Source of the DNA: Charina bottae
Taxonomy: Eukaryota; Chordata; Lepidosauria; Squamata; Charinaidae
DNA length: 64,000 nucleotides
Assembly: GCA_023362775.1 (NCBI GenBank)
Contig: JALMGJ010000060.1
Coordinates: 940,501-1,004,500, forward strand
Direction: 5' to 3'
A program made the translations under genes and the position numbers. Under the pieces are notes generated by a model. It was not told where the DNA came from, searched no databases, and saw only the letters and a program-made list of their open reading frames with translations. This document shows, piece by piece, positions 11,766 to 23,271 of the stretch (position 1 is its first letter; each line of letters begins with the position of its first letter).

Positions 11766-12125
11766 TGGCTCAGGACTTTGTATCTTCCATTGATGAACAT
11801 GGATCTGTTTTCAGCTACTTTTCTGCTCCACGTGGGACATATATTGGATTTGGTTTTCTGTTAAGGTAAAGCAGGTAATCTGAAGGTAGAAGAGTCATCT
11901 GTGACCCTGTTGTAATGCAAAGATAACTCCCGGATAAGCTTTAGACTGAATGCTGGCACAAACATCTGCAGGGATGGAGGACTGTTTAAATGTTTTGACC
12001 TAGGTGCCTGAAGGATCCAGATACATTCCTGAACATCTCTGGTGAATTTCCCATATCATTTTTTAAGTGATACTGTCAATGTCTTGGCCAATCTTTGGAA
12101 TATAAGGATGGCTAAGGCACTTGAC

Positions 12126-15100
12126 CAGGTCATGACAGAGAGTTCTGACAAAACGTGGTCCAAAACTGGAGGAGGGAATGGCAAACCACTCCAGTATCCT
12201 TGCCAAGAAAACCCATGGACAGTATCAAAAGGCTAAAAGATATGACGCCGGAAGATGAGCCCCTCAGGTCGGAAGGTGTCCAAAATGCTACTGGGGAAGA
12301 GCAGAGGGCAATTCTGAGTAGCTCCAGAAAGAGTGAAACGGCTGGGCTAAAGCCGAAAGGACGCTCAGTTGTGGATGTGTCTGGAAGTGGAAGGAAAGTC
12401 CGATGCTGTAAAGAACAATATTGCATAGGAACCTGGAATGTAAGATCTATGAATCAAGGTAAGCTGGATGTGGTCAAACATGAGATGACAAGATTGAACA
12501 TCGACATATTGGGAATCAGCGAACTAAAATGGACAGGAATGGGCAAATTTAATTCAGGAGACCATTATATATACTACTGTGGGCAAGAATCCCTTAGAAA
12601 AAATGGAGTAGCTCTCATAGTCAATAAAAGAGTGGGAAAGGCAGTACTGGGGTACAACCTCAAAAACGACAGAATGCTTTCAGTTCGAATCAAAGGCAAA
12701 CCATTCAACATCACAGTGATCCAAGTCTATGCCCCAACCACTGATGCCGAAGAAGGTGAAGTTGACCGATTCTATGAAGACCTACAACACCTTCTAGAAC
12801 TAACACCAAAAAAAGATGTCCTTTTCATCATAGGGGACTGGAATGCTAAAGTAGGAAGTCAAAAAATAACTGGAATAATGGGCAAGTTCGGCCTCGGAGT
12901 ACAAAATGAAGCAGGGCAAAGGCTAATAGAGTTTTGTCAAGAGAACACACTGGTCATAGCAAACACTCTTTTCCAACAACACAAGAGACGACTCTACACA
13001 TGGACATCACCAGATGGTCAATACCGAAATCAGATTGATTATATACTTTGCAGCCAAAGATGGAGAAGCTCTATACAATCAGCAAAAACAAGACCTGGAG
13101 CTGACTGTGGCTCAGATCATGAGCTTCTTATCGCAAAATTTAGGCTTAAATTGAAGAACGTAGAGAAAACCACTAGACCAATCAGGTATGACCTAAATCA
13201 TATCCCTTATGAATATACAGTGGAGGTGAGGAATAGATTTAAAGGATTAGATCTGGTAGACAGAGTGCCTGAAGAACTATGGATGGAGGTTCGTAACATT
13301 GTACAGGAGGCAGCAACTAAAACCATCCCAAAGAAAAAGAAATGCAAGAAAGCAAAGTGGCTGACTGATGAGGCTTTACAAATAGCTGAGGAAAGAAGGG
13401 AAGCAAAAGGCAAGGGAGAAAGGGAAAGATATAAACAACTGAATGCAGAATTCCAGAGAATAGCAAGGAGAGATAAGAAGGCCTTCTTAAATGAACAATG
13501 CAAAGAAATCGAGGAAAACAATAGAATGGGGAAGACTAGAGATCTCTTCAAGAAAATCGGAGATATCAAGGGAACGTTTTGTGCAAAGATGGGCATGATA
13601 AAGGACAAAAAAGGCAGGGACCTAACAGAAGCAGAAGAGATTAAGAAGAGGTGGCAAGAATACACAGAAGAACTATACAAGAAAGATCTTAATATCCCTG
13701 ATAAATACGATGGTGTGGTCACTGACCTTGAGCTGGACATCCTAGAGAGTGAAGTCAAGTGGGCCTTAGGAAGCATTACTAACAACAAAGCTAGCGGAGA
13801 AGACAGTATCCCAGCTGAGCTATTTAAAATCCTAAAAGATGATGCTGTTAAAGTGCTGCACTCAATATGCCAACAAATTTGGAAAACTCAATAGTGGCCA
13901 CAGGATTGGAAAAGGTCAGTTTACGTTCCAATTCCAAAGAAAGGCAATGCCAAAGAATGTTCAAACTACCGTACAATTGCGCTCATTTCACATGCTAGCA
14001 AGGTTATGCTCAAAATCCTACAAGCTAGGCTTCAGCAGTATGTGAACCGAGAACTACCAGAAGTGCAAGCTGGGTTTCGAAGAGGCAGAGGAACTAGAGA
14101 TCAGATTGCCGACATTCGCTGGATCATGGAAAAAGCAAGAGAGTTCCAGAAAAACATCTACTTCTGCTTCATTGACTACGCTAAAGCCTTTGATTGTGTG
14201 GATCACAACAAACTGTGGCAAATTCTTAAAGAGATGGGAGTACCAGACCACCTTACCTGTCTCCTGAGAAACGTGTATGCGGGTCAAGAAGCATCAGTTA
14301 GAACCAGACATGGAACAACCAACTGGTTCAAAATTGGGAAAGGAGTACGACAAGGCTGTATATTATCACCCTGCTTATTTAACTTATATGCAGAGTACAT
14401 CATGAGAAATGCCGGGGTGGATGAATCACAAGCCGGAGTTAAGATTGCCGGGAGAAATATCAACAACCTCAGATATGCAGACGATACCACCCTAATGGCA
14501 GAAAGTGAAGAGGAACTAAAGAGCCTCTTGATGAGGGTGAAAGAGGAGAGTGCAAAAGCTGGCTTGAAACTCAACATTAAAAAACCCAGATCATGGCATC
14601 TGGTCCCATCACTTCCTGGCAAATAGAAGGGGAAGAAATGGAAGCAGTGACAGATTTTATTTTCTTGGGCTCCAAGATCACTGCAGATGGTGACTGCAGC
14701 CATGAAATTAAAAGACGCTTGCTCCTTGGGAGGAAAGCTATGGCAAACCTAGACAGCATATTAAAAAGCAGAGACATCACCTTGCCAACAAAGATCCGTA
14801 TAGTTAAAGCTATGGTTTTTCCAGTAGTAATGTATGGCTGTGAGAGTTGGACCATAAGGAAGGCTGAGCACCGAAGAATTGATGCTTTCGAACTGTGGTG
14901 CTGGAGAAGACTCTTGAGAGTCCCTTGGACTGCAAGGAGGTCAAACCAGTCAATCCTAAAGGAAATCAACCCTGACTGCTCATTGGAAGGACAGATGCTG
15001 AAGCTGAAGCTCAAATACTTTGGCCACCTAATGCGAAGAGAGGACTCACTGGAAAAGACCCTGATGCTGGGAAAGACTGAAGGCAAAAGGAGAAGGGGAT

Positions 15101-15257
15101 GGCAGAGGATGAGATGGTTAGATAGCATCACCGATGTAATGAACATGAATTTGAGTATACTCCGAGAGACAGTGGAGGACAGGAAGGCCTGGCGTGCTAT
15201 GGTCCATGAGGTCACGAAGAGTCGGACACGACTAAACGACTGAACAACAACAACAAC
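12126..15257 (+). mobile_element. BovB LINE (lineage B), nearly intact
   Basis: Target duplications AAGGCACTTGAC (12,114-12,125) and AAGGCACGTGAC (15,258-15,269) match at 11 of 12 bases. The 3' end is GTCGGACACGACTAAACGAC followed by a CAA-rich tail. The internal sequence resembles the classic ruminant BovB protein as I remember it more than the lineage-A copies do. It seems slightly 5'-truncated relative to the 52.3 kb element. Confidence 0.92.
12155..15243 (+). pseudogene. BovB ORF2 (endonuclease-RT), two visible lesions
   Basis: The frame opens at 12,155; the true start may be a later Met such as codon 30. Endonuclease motifs by codon: GTWNV 92-96, SELKW 122-126 (catalytic-type Glu), GDWN 227-230, SDHELL 320-325. 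A basic linker follows, then the RT, with YADD at 14,474-14,485. The C-terminal region keeps the LWCWRRLLRVPWTARRS block. Only two breaks are visible: a TAG near 13,893, where the other copies have a sense codon, and a one-base loss near 14,583-14,590 that shifts the last 216 codons. Otherwise it is open, so the insertion is probably young. It acts in the nucleus on its own RNA and can mobilise SINEs. Confidence 0.93.
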
Positions 15258-15544
15258 AAGGCACGTGACACTAGTGCGCCAAAGTACCCTTTTCCCTCTC
15301 ACAGAAGGGATAATGAAGCAGAAGGAATATCAAGTATAGTGCAAGTGATGGAACCTCAGGACAGGTCAGGTTGAATGTGGAATGAGGTCCATCTGAATTC
15401 TTACTCCCCTGCAGTAGAGTCAGAAAGTTTGCTAAACTCTGTGCTTCCATTGTGTCTGCACAAAGCAGTCCAGTATTGCCTGCTGACAACTAATTCCACT
15501 GTCCTTTACCTTCTAATTCCAAGAAAGCAATAGATATCCTTGAA

Positions 15545-16765
15545 TGTTACTTAAGTTCAGTAATGGACTGGATAAGGGAGAACAGGCTGTAATTAACCTT
15601 CGACAAGACAAGATCCTTTTGGTAAATAGAGAAGTGGGCTCCGAGATTAAGGTTCAGCTTGTTTAGGGCAGGATAGCACTGCCCCTGAAAGAGCAAGTTT
15701 GAGAATGCTCCTTTGGGATCTGAATGTCACTAGATTCACAGATGGCAGACATGGCAAACAACATTCAGCCATGGTGGTGTACCAGTTGCAATCATTCCCA
15801 AGCTGGACAGATTTTATTACGGTTTTCCAAACCCTGATCACATTCTACCTTGACTACTCCTCTACACTGAACTAACCTTGAAAAGTTGCTGTTGGTGCAA
15901 AATAATTTGCTAACTGGTACAAGGCTTGGGGCTAATATGATGTCTGTACTGACTGATCTGCATTAGTTATCAGTTGCTTATGGAAATTGTTTAAGCCAAT
16001 GGTAAGGGCTAAATCTATGTTATCCATGTCATCACTAGAAGTAAAAAATGAGTTGATGGCACATAATCATCAATCAAGGGCTAAATGTTTAAAGCTCCCC
16101 TATCTGTAGTAAGGGACTGTCTCTTCCATTACTAACCCATATGACTATTAAGGTCTGCAGGCAAGGCTTTTTTGAAGATGGCCCAACCAGTGGAGTCCTG
16201 GTGGGGCAAGTGTGTTCATAATCAACCAGATGGCACACAGAGCGTCAATGTTCAAAAGGGCAGGACTTGCATAACAACTCCCCATCTGCCCTCTTGCCAA
16301 TTTTGAACACGCACACATCCTACAAACACAAATGATAGATTGTTTAAGGATTCCCTTACTAACTTTACTCAGACTGAAGAGGCTCCTTGGATAAGGAGTG
16401 AAACGTTTCTACTGAGAAAATAGAAATCCAGTTGACATGATTCAAGCCACAGACTGTTCCACCTGGATGACTGAGAACCTTCATTGACAAAATGATAGAG
16501 TTAGAGATTCATCTTTCAGAGCAGTGGACCTTCCCCTGCATTACTACCATGCTATGGAATGCATTGTTAGGATTTAGAAAATCTGTAAGAATGCATCTTT
16601 TTCACCATGATTTAATTTTAAATGCTTTTAGTACAAATTTCATTGCTAATTTTAATCTGAGTTTTTAACATTTCATATTCTTCTTTCATTTTTAAATTTT
16701 CTTAGCTGTGCTGAATACTTACCAGCAGAGACGGGCAGAATATAAATCAAATAAAAAACCTACCA
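15545..16765 (+). mobile_element. Old CR1 LINE, degenerate, 3' part
   Basis: At 15,565-15,605 the plus strand reads like WIRENRLQLNLRQDKILLV, the region after the CR1 RT core. Later pieces correspond to the C-terminal domain and to the 3' tail (GACGGGCAGAATATAAATCA, then AAATAAAAAAC, near 16,728-16,758). There are many stops. A Penelope-like fragment splits it at 16,340-16,489. Confidence 0.55.
16340..16489 (+). mobile_element. Penelope-like (Neptune-type) 3'-end fragment
   Basis: Flanked by the 10-bp duplication AAATGATAGA (16,330-16,339 and 16,490-16,499). It contains CTGAAGA (16,374-16,380), then CTCCTT-GGAT-AAGGAG, then TGAAACGTTTC, and ends CTGGATGACTGAGAACCTTC and ATTGACA. It shares its 3' end with the copies at 8666 and 24,135, but its 5' end lies elsewhere, as expected for 5' truncation. 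Confidence 0.68.
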
Positions 16766-17795
16766 AGATCCCAAGCTGGTGCATATGGTATATACTGTAA
16801 CTGTTCCTTTCTAATATTAACATGTAGCTACTGATAGCTATTTCCTCCTTCCTCTAATGTTACCAAAATGCCTATTCACCTCAAGAAGAATGAACAATCA
16901 TCTGAGGCTAACAGATGTCAGTTCTACTGCACAGAATTTGACATAATATTAGACAAGGACCCCTGCCTCTTTAAAAGCTCCAATAACCATCAGTCCCTTT
17001 TTGCTTTTGATTAAATGTATGAAAGGAAATGGATTAGGTTGAAAGAATGAGTGATAGAGGAGGGCTCAAATGAACCACCGAGAACTTTTGGTCTCCCTTT
17101 CTCTGTTCTATGGCCATGAGCAGGCACCAAGCTGGCCACTGACTAACAGCCTTTACCCATTTTGCAAAATTAAACCAGCTAAATGGAAATGTGTATCTCC
17201 CCCAGCACACAGAGAAGCCTTTTTTTTGACCCCAGTAATTGACTTTGTGAAGTGCTACACAGATACTTTCAAGCACAAGAAATCCAGTGCAACTGTTCTC
17301 CTGTTGAGTTCACAGGACAGAACAACCAATACGGGGAGCAATCCATCCATTTTTTTGCTAAGGCTTTGGCTGATATAATTTTCTAATGCCCTAATTGTGC
17401 CATTAGCAGAAAAGCAATGTCATTTTGTTAATCCCAAACCAAGATGATTAAAGCTGACATGCCATTATTGCTTTTGTTCATTTTCCATTCTATTCTAGCA
17501 GGCTAATCACAGCATTCCTGATCTCACTGCATTTAAGAGGAATGTCTCTTCCTCTCAGTTTCTAAAGGACATCCTGGTTATCTGTTGGCTGGGATGGAAT
17601 GAAGCATGCATGAAGTCACAAACAAAAAATATTTTAATTACAGTGGTACCTCAGTATTTTCATAGTAGATATTTGTTCATCTGTGCATAGAAAAAGGCCC
17701 TGTTGCACTAGCCAAGATTGGAACTGCTCTTCTCTTTGTGAATCCTGCAGGGTTCCATGGTTCATCCAAGGCTTTATAAACTATAAACTAGTTGG
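16766..17795. other. Unassigned sequence; one tract may be conserved non-coding DNA
   Basis: No gene or clear repeat. The stretch 17,375-17,520 is repeat-free and rich in TAAT/ATTA motifs, which by appearance alone could be a conserved regulatory element. Confidence 0.3.
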
Positions 17796-17941
17796 CAGGG
17801 CTGCAACTAGGTGGGCCAAGCAGGGCATGTGCCCCAGGTGCTGCACTGGGGGAGGGGGGCCGCCAAAATGACAAAATAACCCATGGGGGAACGCAGAATC
17901 CATGTTTGCCCCGGGTGACACAGACCCTAGTTCCATCCCTG
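17796..17941. mobile_element. hAT-like MITE
   Basis: Ends are CAGGGCTGCAACTAG and CTAGTTCCATCCCTG, imperfect inverted repeats of the CAGGG...CCCTG kind. The 8-bp duplication CTAGTTGG flanks it exactly (17,788-17,795 and 17,942-17,949). At 146 bp and non-coding it is a non-autonomous DNA transposon. Confidence 0.88.
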
Positions 17942-18177
17942 CTAGTTGGTAAACTAACATTTATGCAGCTGTGAGTCCAAATATGGCACCTGAATCTTAC
18001 CCAAGAAGCAGCAGGCAACATGATGGCAGAACCAGGTTTTCAATTTTTTTTCGAAAGTCCAGGAGTGAGGGGGCCTGTCTCACCTCTGGTGAGCTTAATG
18101 TATAGCTTAATGTATAGCTTAATGTATAGTGAGTCAAAACTCATTATACATGAATAAAGTGAAAGTATACATTAAAA

Positions 18178-18604
18178 AGGGGTGTGATGGCTCAGTGGTT
18201 AAGACGCCAGGCTTGTCGATTGGAAGATTGCAAGTTCGGAGGTTCAAATCCCTAGCCCCATGTGACGGAGTGAGCTCCCGCACTAGCCCCAGCTCTTGCC
18301 AACCTAGCAATTCGAAAGCATGCAAATGCAAGTAGATGAATAGGTACCACTTCCGTGGGATGGTAACAGCGTTCTGCGCACGTCATTTATTTATTTATTT
18401 ATTTGTCAAATTTATCACCGCCCATCTCTACCGTAGTAGACTCTGGGCGGTTTACAATAAATATTAAAATTAAAATTAATATGCTGGCCACATGACCACG
18501 GAAGTGTCTTCAGACAACACTGGCTCTTCAGCTAACAAACAGAGATGAGCACCGGCCCCTAGAGTCAGACACGACTGTGTGGGGGAACATTTACTTTTTA
18601 CCTT
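18178..18604 (+). mobile_element. Sauria-type SINE interrupted by a CR1 tail
   Basis: tRNA-like head, body and GAGTCAGACACGACT tail as in the 1069 copy. Flanked by TATACATTAAAA (18,166-18,177) and TATATGTTAAAA (18,605-18,616). About 95 bp at 18,387-18,481 is foreign (separate entry). Confidence 0.85.
18387..18481 (-). mobile_element. CR1-type 3' tail nested in the SINE
   Basis: An ATTT-rich run, then CACCGCCCATCTCTACC and CTCTGGGCGGTTTACAATAA. On the minus strand this is the CR1 end (cccagag... gatgggcggtgataaat, AAATAAAT tail). The SINE resumes at ATGCTGGCCACATGACC. Confidence 0.7.
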
Positions 18605-18616
18605 TATATGTTAAAA

Positions 18617-19028
18617 GTATGCTCTATACATATTGACTTTTAATTAAGCAATCCCCAACTTTGGGGGATTGGTTCAGACTGTTGAAGGGGTTTGCCCATT
18701 CACAAAATGTCTGCCATAACCCTAACCCTAACACACCAAGAGAATGCTTCCTGATACCAAAGTTACACCTTCCTCCAATCTGCACTGGACTCTCAGTATC
18801 ACACCTGCTTATTTGTATCCCTTTCCTAGGCACAGGAACATAGGACTAAGCTGCAATGTACTTCAGTTTAGCTTAGTTTAGTTTCATTTAATTATATTCT
18901 AAGAAAGCTTATAGGGCCTTGTGCTACTATTGGAAAGAAAGATGATGCTTTGTTTTGAAACATGACACTTTCCCAGTTTAAAATCTAAATATGTGTCTGT
19001 GTGTATACTTACCCACACTGCCCAGTTG
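18617..19028. other. Unassigned sequence
   Basis: No gene. A short CCCTAACCCTAAC stretch near 18,718-18,731 is too short to call an interstitial telomere. Confidence 0.4.
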
Positions 19029-19366
19029 CCGGGTGGTGGCTCAGTGGGTAAGATGCCAGGCTTGTCGATTGGAAGATCACAAGTTCGGAGGTTCGAATCC
19101 CTAGCCCTGCGTGCGGAGTGAGCTCCCTCACTAGCTCCAGTTCTTGCCAACCTAGCAATTTGAAAGCATGCAAATGAAGTAGATTAATAGGTACCACTTC
19201 AGTGGGTAGGTAACAGCGTTCCGCATGCGCCATGCTGGCCACATGACCGCGGAAGCGTCTTTGGACAACGCTGGCTCTTCAGCTAACAAACGGAGATGAG
19301 CACCGGCCCCTAGAGTCGGACACGACTGCACAAATGTGCAGGGGGAAACTTTACCTTTTTACCTCT
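19029..19366 (+). mobile_element. Sauria-type SINE
   Basis: Head with GTGGCTCAGTGGGTAAGA and GGTTCGAATCCC, body with CTTGCCAACCTAGCAA, tail with GAGTCGGACACGACTGCAC and a TTTACC end. Full length; no clean target duplication seen. Confidence 0.88.
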
Positions 19367-19950
19367 TTCTGGAGAGAAGAAACAGATATTGTTATCCTGT
19401 ATTGGTCCCTTTGAAGCAATTTTAGCATATGTTTTTCCGCTCTACTTCTGAAGTACACTTTTCCCTATTATGTCACCTTGAGTTTTAGTTTGTTGCAGTT
19501 TAATTCCAGCAGTTCATTGATCACACTGCAAAAGAAGGAATGTCCCTTCAAGTGAGCCAATGCTCATCATGTATTCTAATGAGTTCTATAAATCCCTTTA
19601 CAAGGACTCCAGAAATCACACAGTTGTTAAGATCTTAACTTAGCATAGGGAAGTTTATTAGATTAAAAAAAACGGGGGAAATGCTTTGTTTTAAAACATT
19701 TTATAACATTTTATTTATTTTTTACATTATGAGTTTTTTCTTCTTGGGTGACTGGTTTCCCCCCAGATTAGTTGTTGTTGTTATTGTTGTTGTTGTTATC
19801 ATCATTAGTAGTAGTAATCTAGGGTTTACCATTTTACCATTTTTTTCCCAGTCATCTGATGTAGAAGAGTTTTACTCCCAACCTCCAGACAAACCTATTG
19901 GCTACCTGGGAGCTAGGGATGAAATAAATCAAGATACATACATACACATG
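19367..19950. other. Unassigned sequence with GTT/ATC triplet patches
   Basis: A short run of GTTGTT and ATCATTAGTAGTAG triplets at about 19,769-19,818. No gene. Confidence 0.4.
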
Positions 19951-20168
19951 TTTTTTATTTTATTTTATTTTATTTTATTTTATTTTATTTTATTTTATTA
20001 TTATTTATTTTATTTTATTTTATTTTATTTTATTTTATTATTTTATTTTATTTTATTTTATTTTATTTTATTTTATTTTATTTTATTTTATTTTATTTTA
20101 TTTTATTTTATTTATTATTATTTTATTATTTTATTTTATTTTATTATTATTTTATTTATTTTATTTTT
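19951..20168. repeat. (TTTTA)n array with variants
   Basis: About 215 bp of TTTTA units with scattered TTATTA interruptions. It abuts the 3' tail of the antisense SINE at 20,160-20,372. Long leucine/phenylalanine-rich ORFs here are artefacts. Confidence 0.97.
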
Positions 20169-20372
20169 ATCCCACCTTTATTATTTTTATAAATAACTCA
20201 AGGCGGCGAACATACCTAATATTGCTTCCTCCTCCTGTTTTCCCCACAACAACCACCCTGTGAGGTGAGTTGGGCTGAGAGTGAGTGACTGGCCCAAGGA
20301 CACCCAGCTGGCTTTCATGCCTAAGGCGGGACTAGAACTCTCAGGCTCCTGGTTTGCCATTGGCTCCTTCCT
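20160..20372 (-). mobile_element. tRNA-headed SINE with GCCGCCTTGAG tail
   Basis: Minus strand: GAGTTCTAGTCCCGCC, GACTCTCAGCC-like body, TCACAGGGTGGTTGTTGTGG, then ATTAGGTATGTTCGCCGCC and an A-rich tail. The tail matches the fragment at 2482-2611. The head is shared with the family at 9497, 23,272 and 59,000, but the tail differs. Confidence 0.72.
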
Positions 20373-21675
20373 AGGGCTGAGAGACAGAGCCTTAGCTGAA
20401 TCAGGGCCTCTTGTAGCTGTTGTTATTAATTCCTTTTGAATGATAAATCTTTGATCTTCCTAAGATACATAATAACTTTTCCTGTCTTCAGAGCCTCAGA
20501 CTTGACTACACTCTCAGTCAACAGCCAAGTCCAGAAAGAAAAACATGCTAACTGCAAATTAAATTGTTGAACCAATGCCTTGATAGAGGGATGGGCAACT
20601 TTCTTTGTGCAGGATCTAACATCTGTGAAGGCTGAGTTCCTCAATTTTTTATTTCTAGTTCTAGATTTGCCCATGATTTTGTTTTGCTTCATACGGAGTG
20701 CAAGTTTTTGTATGTTAAGGATGACCTCTGGAAAAAGACCTAATTGAGATACAGCAGGATAACATTCTGTAATATTTATGGGGAAAAGAAGATAGTGTCC
20801 AAATGGAATTTATCTGCCCATAAAGCTGAGAAAAAGATCCTGTCAAGTCCAATAATTTTGATATGCATACAGTCTGGCTCGTAATAGCTTGAGTTGGAAT
20901 ACAGAATGATATATATTGAACTCTGTGTCAGAAAACATTTTGTCTCAAACTCAGGTGGCTCTGCAAGAAAGTTTTTAAAACGCATTATAAATGAATATCA
21001 AAGCGTGAAGATATATTATGCTAAACCTTAATGAGTACTACAGAGTAACGGGACAGAAAAATTTGACTGAATATTGACCCCAAATTCAGCTGTAATTTAG
21101 ACAGGCATACACCATTTTCCTATGTATTTATTGCACATCGACCCAAGGACAGCTTTGTTCTAACTTCCAGGAACCCTTTAATGGCGTGATAATTCATACA
21201 CGTATGGAGAAATTATGTGTGTTTGGAGGAAGAAGACAAATAAGGAAATTGCAACCCATTCAGAAAAGGGTCATATTCTTTGGAGGCATCATTGTCATGA
21301 AGTCACTGTCCTTTTCCATAAGTATTATGATACTTTTGTCATGATTGCCCTCCTTTCAACCAAGGTCGGTTGCAGCTGTTCTTTATCTCATTCTGAAAAG
21401 ATACTTTTGATAGCTTTTGAAAACCCTATCACAATTTGTCATCTTTGGGACACCCATAAATAAAAATATTTCTCAGACTGTGACATTCACAATAGTGTTA
21501 GAAAATAAGTTGACAGACACACTAATACGCCCAAGTTCAATAACTTGAAAAGATTGATAGTAAATCAGAGGATCACACATAGTCAGAAATTCAGTACTGC
21601 TGGGGAACTGAAACATAGACACTTAGATCAAGGGAAAGTACATGAAGAATCATTTGTTGAAACCATGCAGCTTTT
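20373..21675. other. Unassigned sequence
   Basis: No gene or recognisable element. The longest ORFs (80-90 codons) have no family features. Confidence 0.4.
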
Positions 21676-21683
21676 CTCTAAAA

Positions 21684-21810
21684 CAGTGTTTCTTAACCTT
21701 GGCAGCTTGAAGATGTGTGGACTTCAATTCCCAGAATTCCCCAGCCAACTCCTGGAATTCTGGGAGTTGAAGTCCACACATCTTCAGGCTGCCAAGCTTG
21801 AGAAACACTG
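21684..21810. mobile_element. Palindromic hAT-like MITE, copy 1
   Basis: 127 bp from CAGTGTTTCTTAACCTTGG to CAAGCTTGAGAAACACTG, with an inner palindrome around CCCAGAATTCC / GGAATTCTGGG. Exact 8-bp duplication CTCTAAAA at 21,676-21,683 and 21,811-21,818. No coding capacity. Confidence 0.92.
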
Positions 21811-21818
21811 CTCTAAAA

Positions 21819-23040
21819 CAATAGAGAGTCATAGAACATTTTAAAACTGTAACAAACAACTTTTTTGGCCAATGGAATTGTGAATGCCAAAATGGATAAC
21901 ATGAGGGATTTGCCTCTGCCCAAAATGGCTGCCATGGGTTGTGTGGCTGATCACAAAATACTGGTATATCAGAAGGAAAATTGGAGGAGGGTACTCCCTA
22001 TTCATCCCCTTTAGCTCCACAAGATACTCCCTAGCAACAAAGTTTCCTTTCCTGTCTCCTTGAAACAGGTGGACAACATTTCCAAGCAAATTTCCCTGAG
22101 ATGCATTATTTTTCTTTTCCAGAAATTTCCCGAGTACAACCTATGTGGGACCCAGGGGCATCTTGGAAATAAAGGTGAAGCCAAAAGCTGGTACTTGACC
22201 CTGCAGCATGACATTGTCTTATATTATTTGTTTTAATTAAAAGAATATTAACAGAAAAATTAAGGTCAGTCAGGACAAGGAACCTGCCATGCTGAAAAGT
22301 AACTACCTTGATCTCAAACAGGAGCATGAACCAATATTAGAGAGCAGTACTAAAGAGAAGAAATTGAGTATTTTTTCTATATCTAACAATAGCCAATTTA
22401 TAGTGGCTTAAATAGATCTATAGCTCCAAAGTTTCTAGACTCTTTCCAAACTAAAGATCTCTAAGCCACATAGTGTTCTGAGTGTATTTTCTCCAGTTGT
22501 TGTTGTTGTAGTGTGTGTGTGTTGTCCTTCCAGTTCAGCAAGTTTCTGCAATCAGCCAGCCATAATGGCAAACCCCAGGTTATCTATCATTTTCTGAATG
22601 GCCTTTAATTTCTTGTTAGCAGCTTTGTTCCAAGTTTTATTTTATTTCATTGCCTCCCCTGAGCTTTTGTGACCCTATCAATAATACATTGGGAAAACAA
22701 GTCTTCCTCTAACGTGGCCCTGCTTCCTTCAGCATCTCTTTTCATTGACCTACCTGCCCTGGGCTCTCTTCCAGGATCCATTTCTCATATTGGCATTCCT
22801 ACCAAGGATCCCAAGAGAGAATCAAAGCCACAGATTAAATCAGCCATTTCTCCCTTCTTTGCCCCCACCCTCACTCACCTTCTTTCAAAACAGATTTATA
22901 GACTCACTGAGTGATATCATTTGAATGGCTCCTGCCACAGTTCACATCTACATCTTGTGAAGATTATTGTGATTCTACCTTCCATTCAACTGACTCACTC
23001 CATTCATTTCACTCAGACCTTTGGCGAGGGAGAGTGAGAC
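21819..23040. other. Unassigned sequence
   Basis: No gene supported. A short GTTGTTGTT / GTGTGTGTG patch lies near 22,498-22,525. Confidence 0.4.
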
Positions 23041-23172
23041 CCCTTGCTTCATTCCATCCAGTCTGTCACGCTTGCCGTCTTTTATTGGTTTATTGTAACT
23101 TCTTTGTTTGATTGTTGTAAGCCACTCAGAGTTGTTGGGAGTCAGGTGGCATACAATTTTAATAAATTATTA
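23041..23172 (+). mobile_element. CR1-type 3' tail fragment
   Basis: Contains TTGTAAGCCACTCAGAGTTG, then GGTGGCATACAATTTTAATA and AATTATTA, the usual CR1 3' end layout. Confidence 0.55.
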
Positions 23173-23271
23173 TGTTCACAGGGACATGACTAATAAATAG
23201 CCTCATCTTACAGATGTTTATTCTGAAATCAGTCCTACTGAATTCACTGTTGCTTACTTCAAGTAAGAGAG

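Noticed and set aside
13207..13788. 193-codon minus-strand ORF
   Set aside because: Antisense shadow of BovB ORF2; the sense frame carries the RT and endonuclease motifs.
18715..18731. CCCTAACCCTAAC telomere-like stretch
   Set aside because: Barely two units; too short to be an interstitial telomere.
19681..20196. 171-codon ORF
   Set aside because: Mostly translated TTTTA repeat.
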